Assembly (NCBI GenBank): GCA_964371615.1
Contig: CAYJMS010000002.1
Span: 434,001-498,000, forward strand
Reading direction: 5' to 3'
DNA from: SpSt-333 sp964371615
GTDB lineage: Bacteria; Bacteroidota; Ignavibacteria; UBA10030; UBA8401
Length of the DNA stretch: 64,000 bases
Part shown: in pieces, positions 45,669-53,070 of the stretch
How the letters are laid out: each line of letters begins with the position of its first letter
How positions within the stretch are numbered: the stretch's first letter is position 1
Translations under genes and position numbers: made by a program
Notes under the pieces: generated by a model
Database searches by the model: none
Told to the model about the DNA's origin: nothing
What the model saw: only the letters and a program-made list of their open reading frames with translations

Positions 45669-46604
45669 TTAGGAACGGATTCGCGAGGTATTCGAGGGAG
45701 AAAAACCGAACCGCTTTTTATAGAGTTTGCTGAACGAACTGACATCGTCAAATCCGACCTCGATGCATGCGCGTGAAACAGAGAAGGATTTTTTCCGGAT
45801 AAGTTCCGACGCTTTGAGCATCCGCCGTTCTGTGAGAAATTGATGCGGAGTAATACCAATGTTTTTTTTGAATTGCCTCAAAAAATAGGCCGGCGCTAAA
45901 CACGCAACATCGGATATTTGTTTCAGTGTCAGGGGTTGGTCGTAGCATGAGTACATAAAATCCTGCGCCGCACTAAGCCGTCTGTACAATTCCCTTTTTG
46001 TCGAGTCCTTTACCGGTGACATGGTGTCTATTTTTTTGCCGACCTTACTGTGCAGGGAAAACATCACGGCGAGACTCTCATAAAATACTTCGAGAATTCG
46101 TTGCGTATGGGCATACGGCGACAGCGATAATCTCCGTAATAAAAGAACAGACCGGTACAACCGAGGATCATGCGGATACAGATGCTCTTCGAAGTATGGT
46201 TCCGTCCTTTCGGAAGATTCCCGCTGATCCAGATGGTCCTCAACGGTACGTCTGAATAACGATATTGCAGACCGGACTAACGAGTGCGAAAAATTTATCG
46301 TAAAGGATTCAACAGTATTTTCCGACCGTATCGAACTCGAATAGTAACTTCCCTCATTGACGATTAAAAACCGGTGATCGTCGACCGACAGAGTCTTATT
46401 CTTGATTCTGTATTGTTCTCGTCCGCCAAAAGCAAATTTCAGGGAAAGAGGACCCCAATGCTCCTCGTACCGAACATGCGACGATCGTGCATTGATAATG
46501 ACATTGTTCTCGACGAACAGGTTGTTATACCGGTCGATGTCAAATCCCGGTGCGGTAAAGTCGGGAAATGAATTTATTAAAAATATGTCGTCGTGTGATT
46601 GCAT
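45669..46604 (-). CDS. AraC-family transcriptional regulator
   Basis: A 311-residue DNA-binding protein. The C-terminal ~100 residues form the double helix-turn-helix: first HTH in LTLKQISDVACLAPAYFLRQFKK, second in FSVSRACIEVGFDDVSSFSKLYKK, and the linking PHQFLTERRM segment and final FGFSPS are family signatures. The N-terminal ~200 residues are a cupin-like sensing domain (SHVRYEEHWGPLSLKFAFGG). The effector is unknown. It is divergent from the PAP2 phosphatase gene across a 254-base spacer holding several palindromes, and upstream of the FG-GAP gene on the same strand; either could be a target. Confidence 0.9.
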   Translation of the reverse strand: MQSHDDIFLINSFPDFTAPGFDIDRYNNLFVENNVIINARSSHVRYEEHWGPLSLKFAFGGREQYRIKNKTLSVDDHRFLIVNEGSYYSSSIRSENTVESFTINFSHSLVRSAISLFRRTVEDHLDQRESSERTEPYFEEHLYPHDPRLYRSVLLLRRLSLSPYAHTQRILEVFYESLAVMFSLHSKVGKKIDTMSPVKDSTKRELYRRLSAAQDFMYSCYDQPLTLKQISDVACLAPAYFLRQFKKNIGITPHQFLTERRMLKASELIRKKSFSVSRACIEVGFDDVSSFSKLYKKRFGFSPSNTSRIRS

Positions 46605-46756
46605 GATGCTGGAGAGTCAATCTTGTTATTTTCTGTTACTGTGAATCGTTCAAGTGCATTCTTTACATCAGGGGATTACGGCACAATCCATTGTGAATAA
46701 TAGACAAATTAATCCGGTTTATAACAAGAAAATTCTAATTGCGGACAAAATTCTCT

Positions 46757-46834
46757 TACAATTATCAATCACGCAATTGTAGCAGTAATACTGCCCGCCG
46801 CATTGCGCTGTTAACAATTATTTGTTAGTATAAT
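46757..46834. promoter_or_regulatory. Stacked palindromes and -10 box before the PAP2 gene
   Basis: Three inverted repeats lie in the AraC/PAP2 spacer: TACAATT-N11-AATTGTA (46757-46781), GCAGT-AAT-ACTGC (46782-46794) and TAACAA-N4-TTGTTA (46812-46827). A TATAAT box at 46829-46834 follows directly and suits a start about 18 bases before the PAP2 ATG. No good -35 box is seen, which fits an activator-dependent promoter. Confidence 0.4.
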
Positions 46835-46858
46835 AGAAATACTACGGAAAGCATCATT

Positions 46859-47662
46859 ATGAGAATCGGTATTTACCTGTTCATTTTTACCATTCACGTC
46901 GCTGCGACACAGGAATCTGCCGTCATCCACGGACCGTATCGTTCAACGTGGACAATCGACGGTGCAGCTGTTTCCGCCGCGATTGTCATCGCTTTTTCCG
47001 GCGCCGCCATTGACGATGAACTGCCGGTTCCATCGATTGCCGAAATCAGTGCATTGGATCGAACCACTGTCAATGCGTTTGACCGATTTGCGGCGGGTAC
47101 CTATCGCAAAAGCCATCTATTCCCAAGCGACCTGACACTTTTCGCTGCATTCGGTGCACCGCTGGCATTATTGATAGATGAGCGTATCCGTGACGATTGG
47201 GGTACTATTGCCCTCATGTACATTGAAATGGGAGTGATATCGAACTTCACACCGTCGTTCGGCAAAGGGAGTGTGAAACGGTTTCGTCCATACGTTTATA
47301 ACAATTCCGTACCGATGAATGAGAGACAGGATATCGAATCGCTTCGTTCGTTTTTTTCGGGACATGCAACGCGGGCATTTGCGGCGGGGGTAATGACGGC
47401 GATCATGTATGAGGATTATTTTCCTGATTCCGAATACCGAACCGTGGTCTGGATCGCATCGGTGGGTTTGGCTTCATCGTCGGCAATACTCCGGGTAACG
47501 TCCGGATCACATTTCCCGACCGATGTTATCGTCGGCGCTGCGATCGGAAGCGGTATCGGGTACTTCATCCCGTACATTCACCGGAGCCGTTCAGAGCAAC
47601 TCTCGATTTCTCCACTTTTCTTTCCTGACCGTACAGGGATCGGATTGACGTACCGATTTTAA
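46859..47662 (+). CDS. PAP2-superfamily phosphatase
   Basis: A 267-residue membrane-associated phosphatase with a signal peptide or first helix at residues 1-17. The three PAP2 motifs are in order: KGSVKRFRPY (KxxxxxxRP), SFFSGHATRAF (PSGH-like with Ser replacing Pro) and RVTSGSHFPTDVIVGAAIGSG (SRxxxxxHxxxD). Hydrophobic helices surround them (VGLASSSAILR, IGSGIGYFIPYI). Such enzymes dephosphorylate lipid phosphates such as undecaprenyl pyrophosphate or phosphatidic acid in the envelope. The final stretch (ISPLFFPDRTGIGLTYRF) ends in Phe and could be a membrane strand. The divergent AraC gene is the likely regulator. Confidence 0.88.
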   Translation: MRIGIYLFIFTIHVAATQESAVIHGPYRSTWTIDGAAVSAAIVIAFSGAAIDDELPVPSIAEISALDRTTVNAFDRFAAGTYRKSHLFPSDLTLFAAFGAPLALLIDERIRDDWGTIALMYIEMGVISNFTPSFGKGSVKRFRPYVYNNSVPMNERQDIESLRSFFSGHATRAFAAGVMTAIMYEDYFPDSEYRTVVWIASVGLASSSAILRVTSGSHFPTDVIVGAAIGSGIGYFIPYIHRSRSEQLSISPLFFPDRTGIGLTYRF

Positions 47663-47742
47663 CTTACAGAGTTCATTCACCATCGCAATAATGAGTATAA
47701 TGAATGACATCGTATTACTCTTATCGCAGCCGACGATTGCGA

Positions 47743-49878
47743 TCATTTCAATAATAACATCTTCTTTACCATTGTGTACGACGGAGTTCTGATTACATAT
47801 ACATATACTCCGGAAGTCACCGGCTTTCCCATGGCATTATCACCCCGCCACAGCACCGAATAATATCCCGACTGTTTTACTTCGGAGGTCAATGTTTTGA
47901 TCTCCGTGCCCAGGATATTGTACACCTTCAAAATTACCATTTCACTCTTTGGCAGTTGGTATGAAATTGTCGTAATAGGATTGAATGGATTCGGATAATT
48001 TTGCATCAATGCATATCTTTCGGGAGCAGCTGCACCGTTTTCAACGGAGAGGACGCCCGTTAACCTGAATCTCATCGATTTTTCCATTGTTGTAGTGTCT
48101 TCGCCGCGGTACGACTTAAAGCGGAGTTTCGGTGCATACACTCCTGTGAATGATTTCACAATCTGTTTCGGATGAAATGTGAACGTCACTGATTGCGAAT
48201 CACCGGGCAAAAGAGTCACGATCTGCGGAGAGACCGATACTGCTGACGTCGGATTCACTCCGGTCGCATTGACCGAAATCAGCACCGAGTCGGTGCTTGT
48301 CCCATCATTGTATATAAATACTGTTGTATCCTTTGACGGAGTATTGATATCGATCGATCCGAAATTATGTTCGGTGAGGTCGACGACCAAACGCGGAGTC
48401 GGAACCGCGTTTCCGCGCAGCGCTACGCTCATCGGATTTTGAGTGTAAGAAGAATTATGATAGATCATCATTGTATCGATGTAGAGAATACTGTAGGTCG
48501 GTTTCCATAGTAATGCATATATCTCACTGGCATTGACGGGAATGAACTTTGGATACATCATTGAGACAGAAAATGTAGTCGACGTCGAATAACGGATACT
48601 GTCGATACGAACGCTTTTCGATCCGAAATTAACAATCCGAAAATTAAGAGACGACGAATCACCCGGCAATCGGTTATCAAAGTTGAATCGATCGATCGGC
48701 AGAAAGAGACTTCCGCGAGAGAATGCAAAAAAGTGATGTGCCTTCGGACCGCCGTACGCTCCCATATCGTTTCTCGTTGTTCCGCGGGACGGATCAACGC
48801 CGAGTTCCGGATTGAATCCGTTATGAGGATCATCAAAGACGACGTTGGAATCACCGGCATCGACGCAGGGTGACGACGGAACCAAAACAAACGCACTGTC
48901 GCCGAATTGCGGATCGGCATCGATATTTCCCGTGCCGGTATATCCTCCGGTAATGTCGTTGTATTCTACGGTCACATCGGCATTCAATACCGCAACAGAA
49001 GAGATGGGAAAAGAAGAATGGTTTTCCCAAATGATGTTATTGCGGATGATCGCTTTAATGTTGCTATGGACAACCATAGCACCGCCCCTGCCGCCGGCAA
49101 AACTGACAGTGGGATCATCAAGTGCCACGTTACCGTAAATAGTATTGTTTTCAATGATGTTCGCCGATGGGTCTCCGGGTTTCGGCGATCCCAGCCAGAG
49201 ACCTCCGCCGCCAAAGCCCTGTTTACCGGAAACGTACGTCCGCACGGAATTCTCGAGGATCATATTATTCCGTATAATTGTCCCGGAACAATAATTCAGG
49301 ACAATACCGCCGCCGTACATCGCTTTATTCAATGTGATGACATTGTTTTCAATGATGCCCCCACCATCTCCGATCCTGATACCGCCTCCACCGGTACTGG
49401 TAACTCCATTTCCATTCAAGATTTCATTCTTAACAATATAATTGTACCGTACGGTCGGCGAAGAAAGTGTTACCAAAATTCCCCCTCCTTCCCGATAGGT
49501 ACCGGCGCCATGTTCATCGATCCATCTCGTCCCTTTCCCTTCGGTAATGGTAAAGCCCTGAAGAATAGCGGATGAATTCTCGCCTGAAACGATCAAGACA
49601 CAGCTTGCCGTGTCGGGATGATTTGGCTGGCTTCCATTGATCACCGTCGCGGAAATAAAATTCAGATCGTGTGTCTCGTAAAATCGAGATGTGACAACAA
49701 TATTTTTCCCATTGAAGTTAATATTTTCATAATAAATCCCGGGATACACAACAACAGTATCGGAATGCACGGCTGCATTGATCGCGGACTGAATTTTTGC
49801 ATGTTCGGACGGCACCGATATGATCTTTGCCTGCAGTATTGCAATGGAAAGTATCGTCACGGTTACTAATATCTTCAT
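47743..49878 (-). CDS. Right-handed beta-helix protein with T9SS sorting domain
   Basis: A 711-residue secreted protein. ATG 49878 has AAGGAGAT seven bases ahead and opens a signal peptide (MKILVTVTILSIAILQA). Residues about 25-330 form a parallel beta-helix of the pectate-lyase/NosD kind: HAKIQSAINAAVHSDTVVVYPG, then repeated NxI-xN rungs such as IIENNVITLNKAMYGGGIVL and IIRNNIIWENHSS. An ASH-like module (HNFGSIDINTPSKDTTVFIYN) leads to the sorting domain, which is of the FlgD-like form (NYPNPFNP ... GDNAMGKPVTSGVYVYVI ... KKMLLLK). No lyase active site was identified. A LytTR response regulator gene lies directly upstream on the same strand. Confidence 0.88.
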   Translation of the reverse strand: MKILVTVTILSIAILQAKIISVPSEHAKIQSAINAAVHSDTVVVYPGIYYENINFNGKNIVVTSRFYETHDLNFISATVINGSQPNHPDTASCVLIVSGENSSAILQGFTITEGKGTRWIDEHGAGTYREGGGILVTLSSPTVRYNYIVKNEILNGNGVTSTGGGGIRIGDGGGIIENNVITLNKAMYGGGIVLNYCSGTIIRNNMILENSVRTYVSGKQGFGGGGLWLGSPKPGDPSANIIENNTIYGNVALDDPTVSFAGGRGGAMVVHSNIKAIIRNNIIWENHSSFPISSVAVLNADVTVEYNDITGGYTGTGNIDADPQFGDSAFVLVPSSPCVDAGDSNVVFDDPHNGFNPELGVDPSRGTTRNDMGAYGGPKAHHFFAFSRGSLFLPIDRFNFDNRLPGDSSSLNFRIVNFGSKSVRIDSIRYSTSTTFSVSMMYPKFIPVNASEIYALLWKPTYSILYIDTMMIYHNSSYTQNPMSVALRGNAVPTPRLVVDLTEHNFGSIDINTPSKDTTVFIYNDGTSTDSVLISVNATGVNPTSAVSVSPQIVTLLPGDSQSVTFTFHPKQIVKSFTGVYAPKLRFKSYRGEDTTTMEKSMRFRLTGVLSVENGAAAPERYALMQNYPNPFNPITTISYQLPKSEMVILKVYNILGTEIKTLTSEVKQSGYYSVLWRGDNAMGKPVTSGVYVYVIRTPSYTMVKKMLLLK

Positions 49879-49895
49879 GGAGATCTCCTTGGCAA

Positions 49896-49970
49896 GTGTA
49901 TGATCAACATACACATGCGAAAGAGAAAAAGTTACAATGAAGGGATGAACGGGATGAAACGAGGGATGAA
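49896..49970. promoter_or_regulatory. Palindrome and tandem repeats upstream of the beta-helix gene
   Basis: GTGTATG-ATCAA-CATACAC (49896-49914) is a perfect 7-base inverted repeat 18 bases from the ATG. GGGATGAA occurs three times at 49942, 49951 and 49963. The block fills the 101-base gap between the LytTR gene stop and the beta-helix gene. Confidence 0.4.
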
Positions 49971-49979
49971 CGGAGGATA

Positions 49980-50741
49980 TTACCGGCGAACCGCCTGCAT
50001 TACGCTTTTCCGAAACGATCTTCCCACCGGCAGCTGTGTGCCGTTAGTGAGGATAATGACGAGCTCGTCGTTTAACCACGGTTTTATTTCTTTGATACTA
50101 TTCACGTTCACGATCACAGACCGATGTGACCTGAGGAATAACGATGGATCGAGCCGTTGTGAAAGATTCGACATCGTTTCGCGCATCACCAGTGTTTGAT
50201 TCGTCGTATACATCTTGATGTAATTGGCATCGCTTTCCGCCCACAGTATATCTTTGACGGGAACGAATTGAATTTTCCCGTCGCTCTTTACAACCACTCT
50301 ATCGGGATATTGTTTTTTTTGCAGTATCGATTGCAACGTCGAAAGCATTCCGGAGGAAAGCAGATCCTTATCGTCCGATCGGAATTGTTCCTTTGCTTTC
50401 GCTAGCGCCTGATGGAATCTTTTTTTTGTGAACGGTTTCAGAAGATAATCGATTGCGTTTATTTCGAACGCTTTGACGGCAAAAGAATCAAATGCTGTGG
50501 TAAAGACAATGAGCGGCAGTCGGTCCGCAGGTATCTTTTCGATCAAACGTAGTCCGTCCAATTCCGGCATTTGAATATCCAGAAAAACCAGATCGACATT
50601 GCTGTCGGTCACTTTTATCAATGCTTCCTTCCCGTTCGACGCTTCGCCAGCAATGGTGAAATCGGATTCCCCATCGAGCAGGGTACGGATACGCTCTCTT
50701 GCCAATGGTTCATCATCAACAATTAGTACACTAATATTCAT
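49980..50741 (-). CDS. LytTR-family response regulator
   Basis: A 253-residue two-component regulator. The receiver domain (1-120) has the acidic pair Asp9/Asp10, phospho-acceptor Asp55 (LVFLDIQMPELDG), TTAF with the conserved Thr, and KPF with the conserved Lys. The DNA-binding LytTR domain (about 145-253) has DILWAESDANYIKMYTTNQ and FLRSHRSVIVNVNSIKEI, followed by LPVGRSFRKSV. It overlaps the histidine-kinase gene by 11 bases. LytTR proteins bind paired direct repeats of about 9 bases; a set of repeats lies just after its stop, before the beta-helix gene. Confidence 0.95.
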   Translation of the reverse strand: MNISVLIVDDEPLARERIRTLLDGESDFTIAGEASNGKEALIKVTDSNVDLVFLDIQMPELDGLRLIEKIPADRLPLIVFTTAFDSFAVKAFEINAIDYLLKPFTKKRFHQALAKAKEQFRSDDKDLLSSGMLSTLQSILQKKQYPDRVVVKSDGKIQFVPVKDILWAESDANYIKMYTTNQTLVMRETMSNLSQRLDPSLFLRSHRSVIVNVNSIKEIKPWLNDELVIILTNGTQLPVGRSFRKSVMQAVRR

Positions 50742-51807
50742 TCGAGCTCGTATTGAATGGAATTGACATCTCTATCATCACACCGTTCGATCCATTGCTG
50801 AGGATATCCATGCGTCCATTTTCCCCGTACATCGTTTCGATACGCATTCTTGTATTGTTCAATCCGATCCCTTGCTTAACGGCGGCAGAATCAAGTAATG
50901 CGGCAGGTATCCCGTCGTCAGAGACACGAATCCTGAGAACGGTGCCTTTTCTTTCGGCCGTTAATTCGATCGAATGTGCATGATCATACTGAGAAATACC
51001 GTGTTTAATGGCATTCTCCACCAGTGGTTGAAGTAGAAGCAGAGGAACTTGCGCGTCCAATAGCTCGGCCGGAATTGATTGAACGTACTGCAGTTTGCCC
51101 CCAAACCGAATCTGCTCTATTTCAACATATGCACGGATGAATTCAACTTCCTCTCGCAGAGGCACTAACTGTTTCCCGGAAACGTCAAGCGTCATCCTGA
51201 GAAAATCACTCAGCCGGACGATCATCTCTTCTGCGGCATCGGGATTTTTGTGGATGAGTGTTACGATTGCATTGAGCGTATTAAAGAGGAAATGCGGCTG
51301 CAGTTGCATTTTCAGTGCCTGCATGTGTGCTTGCGACAATTGTGTCTTCAGTTGTGAGGCTTTCAGTTCTTTGTGTTGTATTTCTTCATAATACGTAAGC
51401 GCCTGTTGATAAATGACCAGAACGCAATATACGATCAACATCTTATCGATATTGTAATACAAGGACACAAGCATGTTGTCCATGCTGTACGCTTTTTTAG
51501 CTCCGTTGAAAAGATAGACTAACACCGAATGACCGGCACAAAGGAGGACAGCGCAGAGGACACCGATTGATATCATCAGGAAGATGTTTCTGAGCTTCTT
51601 TTCACCCGCGAATGCGTATTTGCGGGATAGCAACAGCACCATCGGAGTCGTCGGGATCCATACGAGTGAAAAAGCAGTTTCCCATATCAGTTCTGATATG
51701 AAATTGAATTCGGTCGAAGACGACGGATGGACGAGATACATGACCAGCGTGATTACTACGGCAAATAGCAACCAACCGACAACAATATGAATATATCGAA
51801 CGTTCAT
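50731..51807 (-). CDS. LytS/YehU-type sensor histidine kinase
   Basis: A 358-residue membrane sensor kinase. ATG 51807 opens the first transmembrane helix (MNVRYIHIVVGWLLFAVVITLVMYLV); three more hydrophobic segments follow (LVWIPTTPMVLLLS, FLMISIGVLCAVLLCAGHSVLVYLF, MLIVYCVLVIYQQAL). The His_kinase block is LKMQLQPHFLFNTLNAIVTLI with the phospho-accepting His, and the ATPase has VENAIKHGI and GIGLNNTRMRIETMYG. No periplasmic sensor domain is visible, so the signal may be membrane-based. An upstream in-frame ATG at 51921 is rejected because it adds a non-membrane stretch. Partner of the overlapping LytTR regulator. Confidence 0.93.
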   Translation of the reverse strand: MNVRYIHIVVGWLLFAVVITLVMYLVHPSSSTEFNFISELIWETAFSLVWIPTTPMVLLLSRKYAFAGEKKLRNIFLMISIGVLCAVLLCAGHSVLVYLFNGAKKAYSMDNMLVSLYYNIDKMLIVYCVLVIYQQALTYYEEIQHKELKASQLKTQLSQAHMQALKMQLQPHFLFNTLNAIVTLIHKNPDAAEEMIVRLSDFLRMTLDVSGKQLVPLREEVEFIRAYVEIEQIRFGGKLQYVQSIPAELLDAQVPLLLLQPLVENAIKHGISQYDHAHSIELTAERKGTVLRIRVSDDGIPAALLDSAAVKQGIGLNNTRMRIETMYGENGRMDILSNGSNGVMIEMSIPFNTSSNEY

Positions 51808-51974
51808 TGTCGGGAAATGTAATGAAATTTTGTGTGAAGTGTGCCGGATGATCCTACCGGTAGGGATAAACGGAGGAATTTCAGGGACGGAAAGTAGAAT
51901 ACAGAACAGAAGATCTATCATTCACCCCCTTGGACACTCCGTCAAATACACGATTGATGATATCACTCCGCTTT

Positions 51975-52013
51975 TAAAAACACGAAAGCCGCCCAACCCC
52001 TGGACGGCTTTCG
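51975..52013 (-). terminator. Intrinsic terminator after the small membrane-protein gene
   Basis: CGAAAGCCG (51983-51991) pairs with CGGCTTTCG (52005-52013) with a 13-base loop. On the minus strand it is followed by TG and five T. Confidence 0.75.
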
Positions 52014-52039
52014 CGCTGTCTTCATCCCTGAACATAGTG

Positions 52040-52225
52040 CTACCGATGGATCAATTCCTGAATCTGTTTTTTCCCCATCGTATCGATCTGCTTTTCTATT
52101 GTGCGCAGCAGATACAGTACCGCTATAAAAGACAGGAAAAAGAATTCCAGGGGAAAGATCAACAATCCCAACAGAAAAATGCCCACTGTCAATCCTATTG
52201 CACCGATGACCTTTAAAGTTTTCAT
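52040..52225 (-). CDS. Small two-helix membrane protein
   Basis: A 61-residue protein (MKTLKVIGAIGLTVGIFLL start) with two hydrophobic segments, IGAIGLTVGIFLLGLLIFP and FFFLSFIAVLYLL, and a charged C-terminus (RTIEKQIDTMGKKQIQELIHR). I do not recognise a family. ATG 52225 has GGATC upstream; an ATG at 52237 adds four residues. It lies 20 bases after the Spy-like lipoprotein gene and before a terminator, so the two likely form one transcript. Confidence 0.6.
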   Translation of the reverse strand: MKTLKVIGAIGLTVGIFLLGLLIFPLEFFFLSFIAVLYLLRTIEKQIDTMGKKQIQELIHR

Positions 52226-52245
52226 AGGATGATCCATTGGCTTTT

Positions 52246-52755
52246 TTATGGCCTGCCCCCGCCGGGACCATGATGGTGACCGCGTCCGGAAGGCCTGCCG
52301 TGATGCTTATTCCAGAATCGTACGATCCACTCTTCGAATTTGGCGATCTGTTCTTCGGTCAGAATCGATTTCACCGATTCAATAAATTGTGTGCGTGCCG
52401 CAACGACCAGTTCCCGTGCCTGTTCTTTGGTAATGCTGCTGTCGAGCACCTGCAAACGAATCGATTTCAATTCTTCGAATAGTGTTTTTCCGAAAACTTT
52501 CACGCTTTCAAACTGGGCTTCAGTCAATTGGACATGACGCTTCATTGTTCCCAACATCTTTCCATGCCGGAGAGAATCATGAAACAAATTCTGTGATTGC
52601 AATTGTATTGCTTCAGTCTGCGATGCAACGGTTGTTTTGTACATCGATGTTTCATTATACTCGGCATCGGTCGTCATCGACGCGTCGGCAGGATTGCTGT
52701 TATCGCATCCGATCAATACCGCTGCAACCAGTGCAGCAAAAAGAATGTTCTTCAT
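52246..52755 (-). CDS. Spy/CpxP-like periplasmic lipoprotein with His-rich tail
   Basis: A 169-residue predicted lipoprotein (lipobox LIGC). The helical middle (LTEAQFESVKVFGKTLFEELKSIRLQVLD, then ITKEQARELVVAARTQFIESVKSILTEEQIAKFE) has the LTxxQ...ILTxEQ pattern of the CpxP/Spy/LTXXQ chaperone family. The tail (NKHHGRPSGRGHHHGPGGGRP) is rich in His and Gly, suggesting metal binding. Start 52755 is chosen for the signal sequence. Family members sense or buffer envelope or metal stress. Upstream is a TGGCAC-N5-TTGA element matching one before the Hsp20 operon. Confidence 0.75.
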   Translation of the reverse strand: MKNILFAALVAAVLIGCDNSNPADASMTTDAEYNETSMYKTTVASQTEAIQLQSQNLFHDSLRHGKMLGTMKRHVQLTEAQFESVKVFGKTLFEELKSIRLQVLDSSITKEQARELVVAARTQFIESVKSILTEEQIAKFEEWIVRFWNKHHGRPSGRGHHHGPGGGRP

Positions 52756-52817
52756 GGTTTCTCCCTGTTTGTGAATTAAATGGTGACGATGGAACGTCGT
52801 GGCCTGCCTATAGTGTA

Positions 52818-52832
52818 TCAATCAACGTGCCA
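52818..52832 (-). promoter_or_regulatory. Candidate sigma-54-like element before the Spy-like gene
   Basis: On the minus strand the bases read TGGCAC-GTTGA-TTGA. TGGCAC matches the -24 box of sigma-54 promoters, but the -12 dinucleotide is GA, not GC. The end is about 63 bases ahead of the ATG at 52755. The palindrome at 52846-52862 lies 14 bases further upstream. Confidence 0.3.
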
Positions 52833-52918
52833 CAGAAAACCGGCGGAATTTGACGCAAATTCGGCGACGAACAGAATCCAACCGTGCATACTTTGCATAG
52901 TAAACGCAGAGCATGCAC

Positions 52919-52945
52919 AAAAAAAAATCCCGCCGGGAGCGGGAT
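52919..52945 (-). terminator. Intrinsic terminator of the large T9SS gene
   Basis: ATCCCGC (52927-52933) pairs with GCGGGAT (52939-52945). On the minus strand it is followed by eight T (52919-52926). It lies 126 bases past the stop at 53071. Confidence 0.75.
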
Positions 52946-53070
52946 TATGAACTACTTCTCGAGTTTGTTATTGAATTACCTATATCGATTGCATATGTAT
53001 TTTTACATCAGCACAAAACTTGAAAGATCCAGATACGGATGTCCGATGATATGGAGAATGCATCGTCGAA

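Larger units (their letters stand above)
52756..53070. other. Gene-free stretch of 315 bases
   Basis: No coding potential is recognised. It holds, left to right, the promoter region of the Spy-like gene with the TGGCAC element (52818-52832), a GAATTT-GACGC-AAATTC palindrome (52846-52862), the terminator of the large T9SS gene (52919-52945), and an AT-rich 3' untranslated part to 53070. Confidence 0.6.

Noticed and set aside
45614..45859. An 81-codon minus-strand frame overlapping the AraC gene
   Set aside because: It is an out-of-frame shadow of the AraC DNA-binding domain with no start signal.
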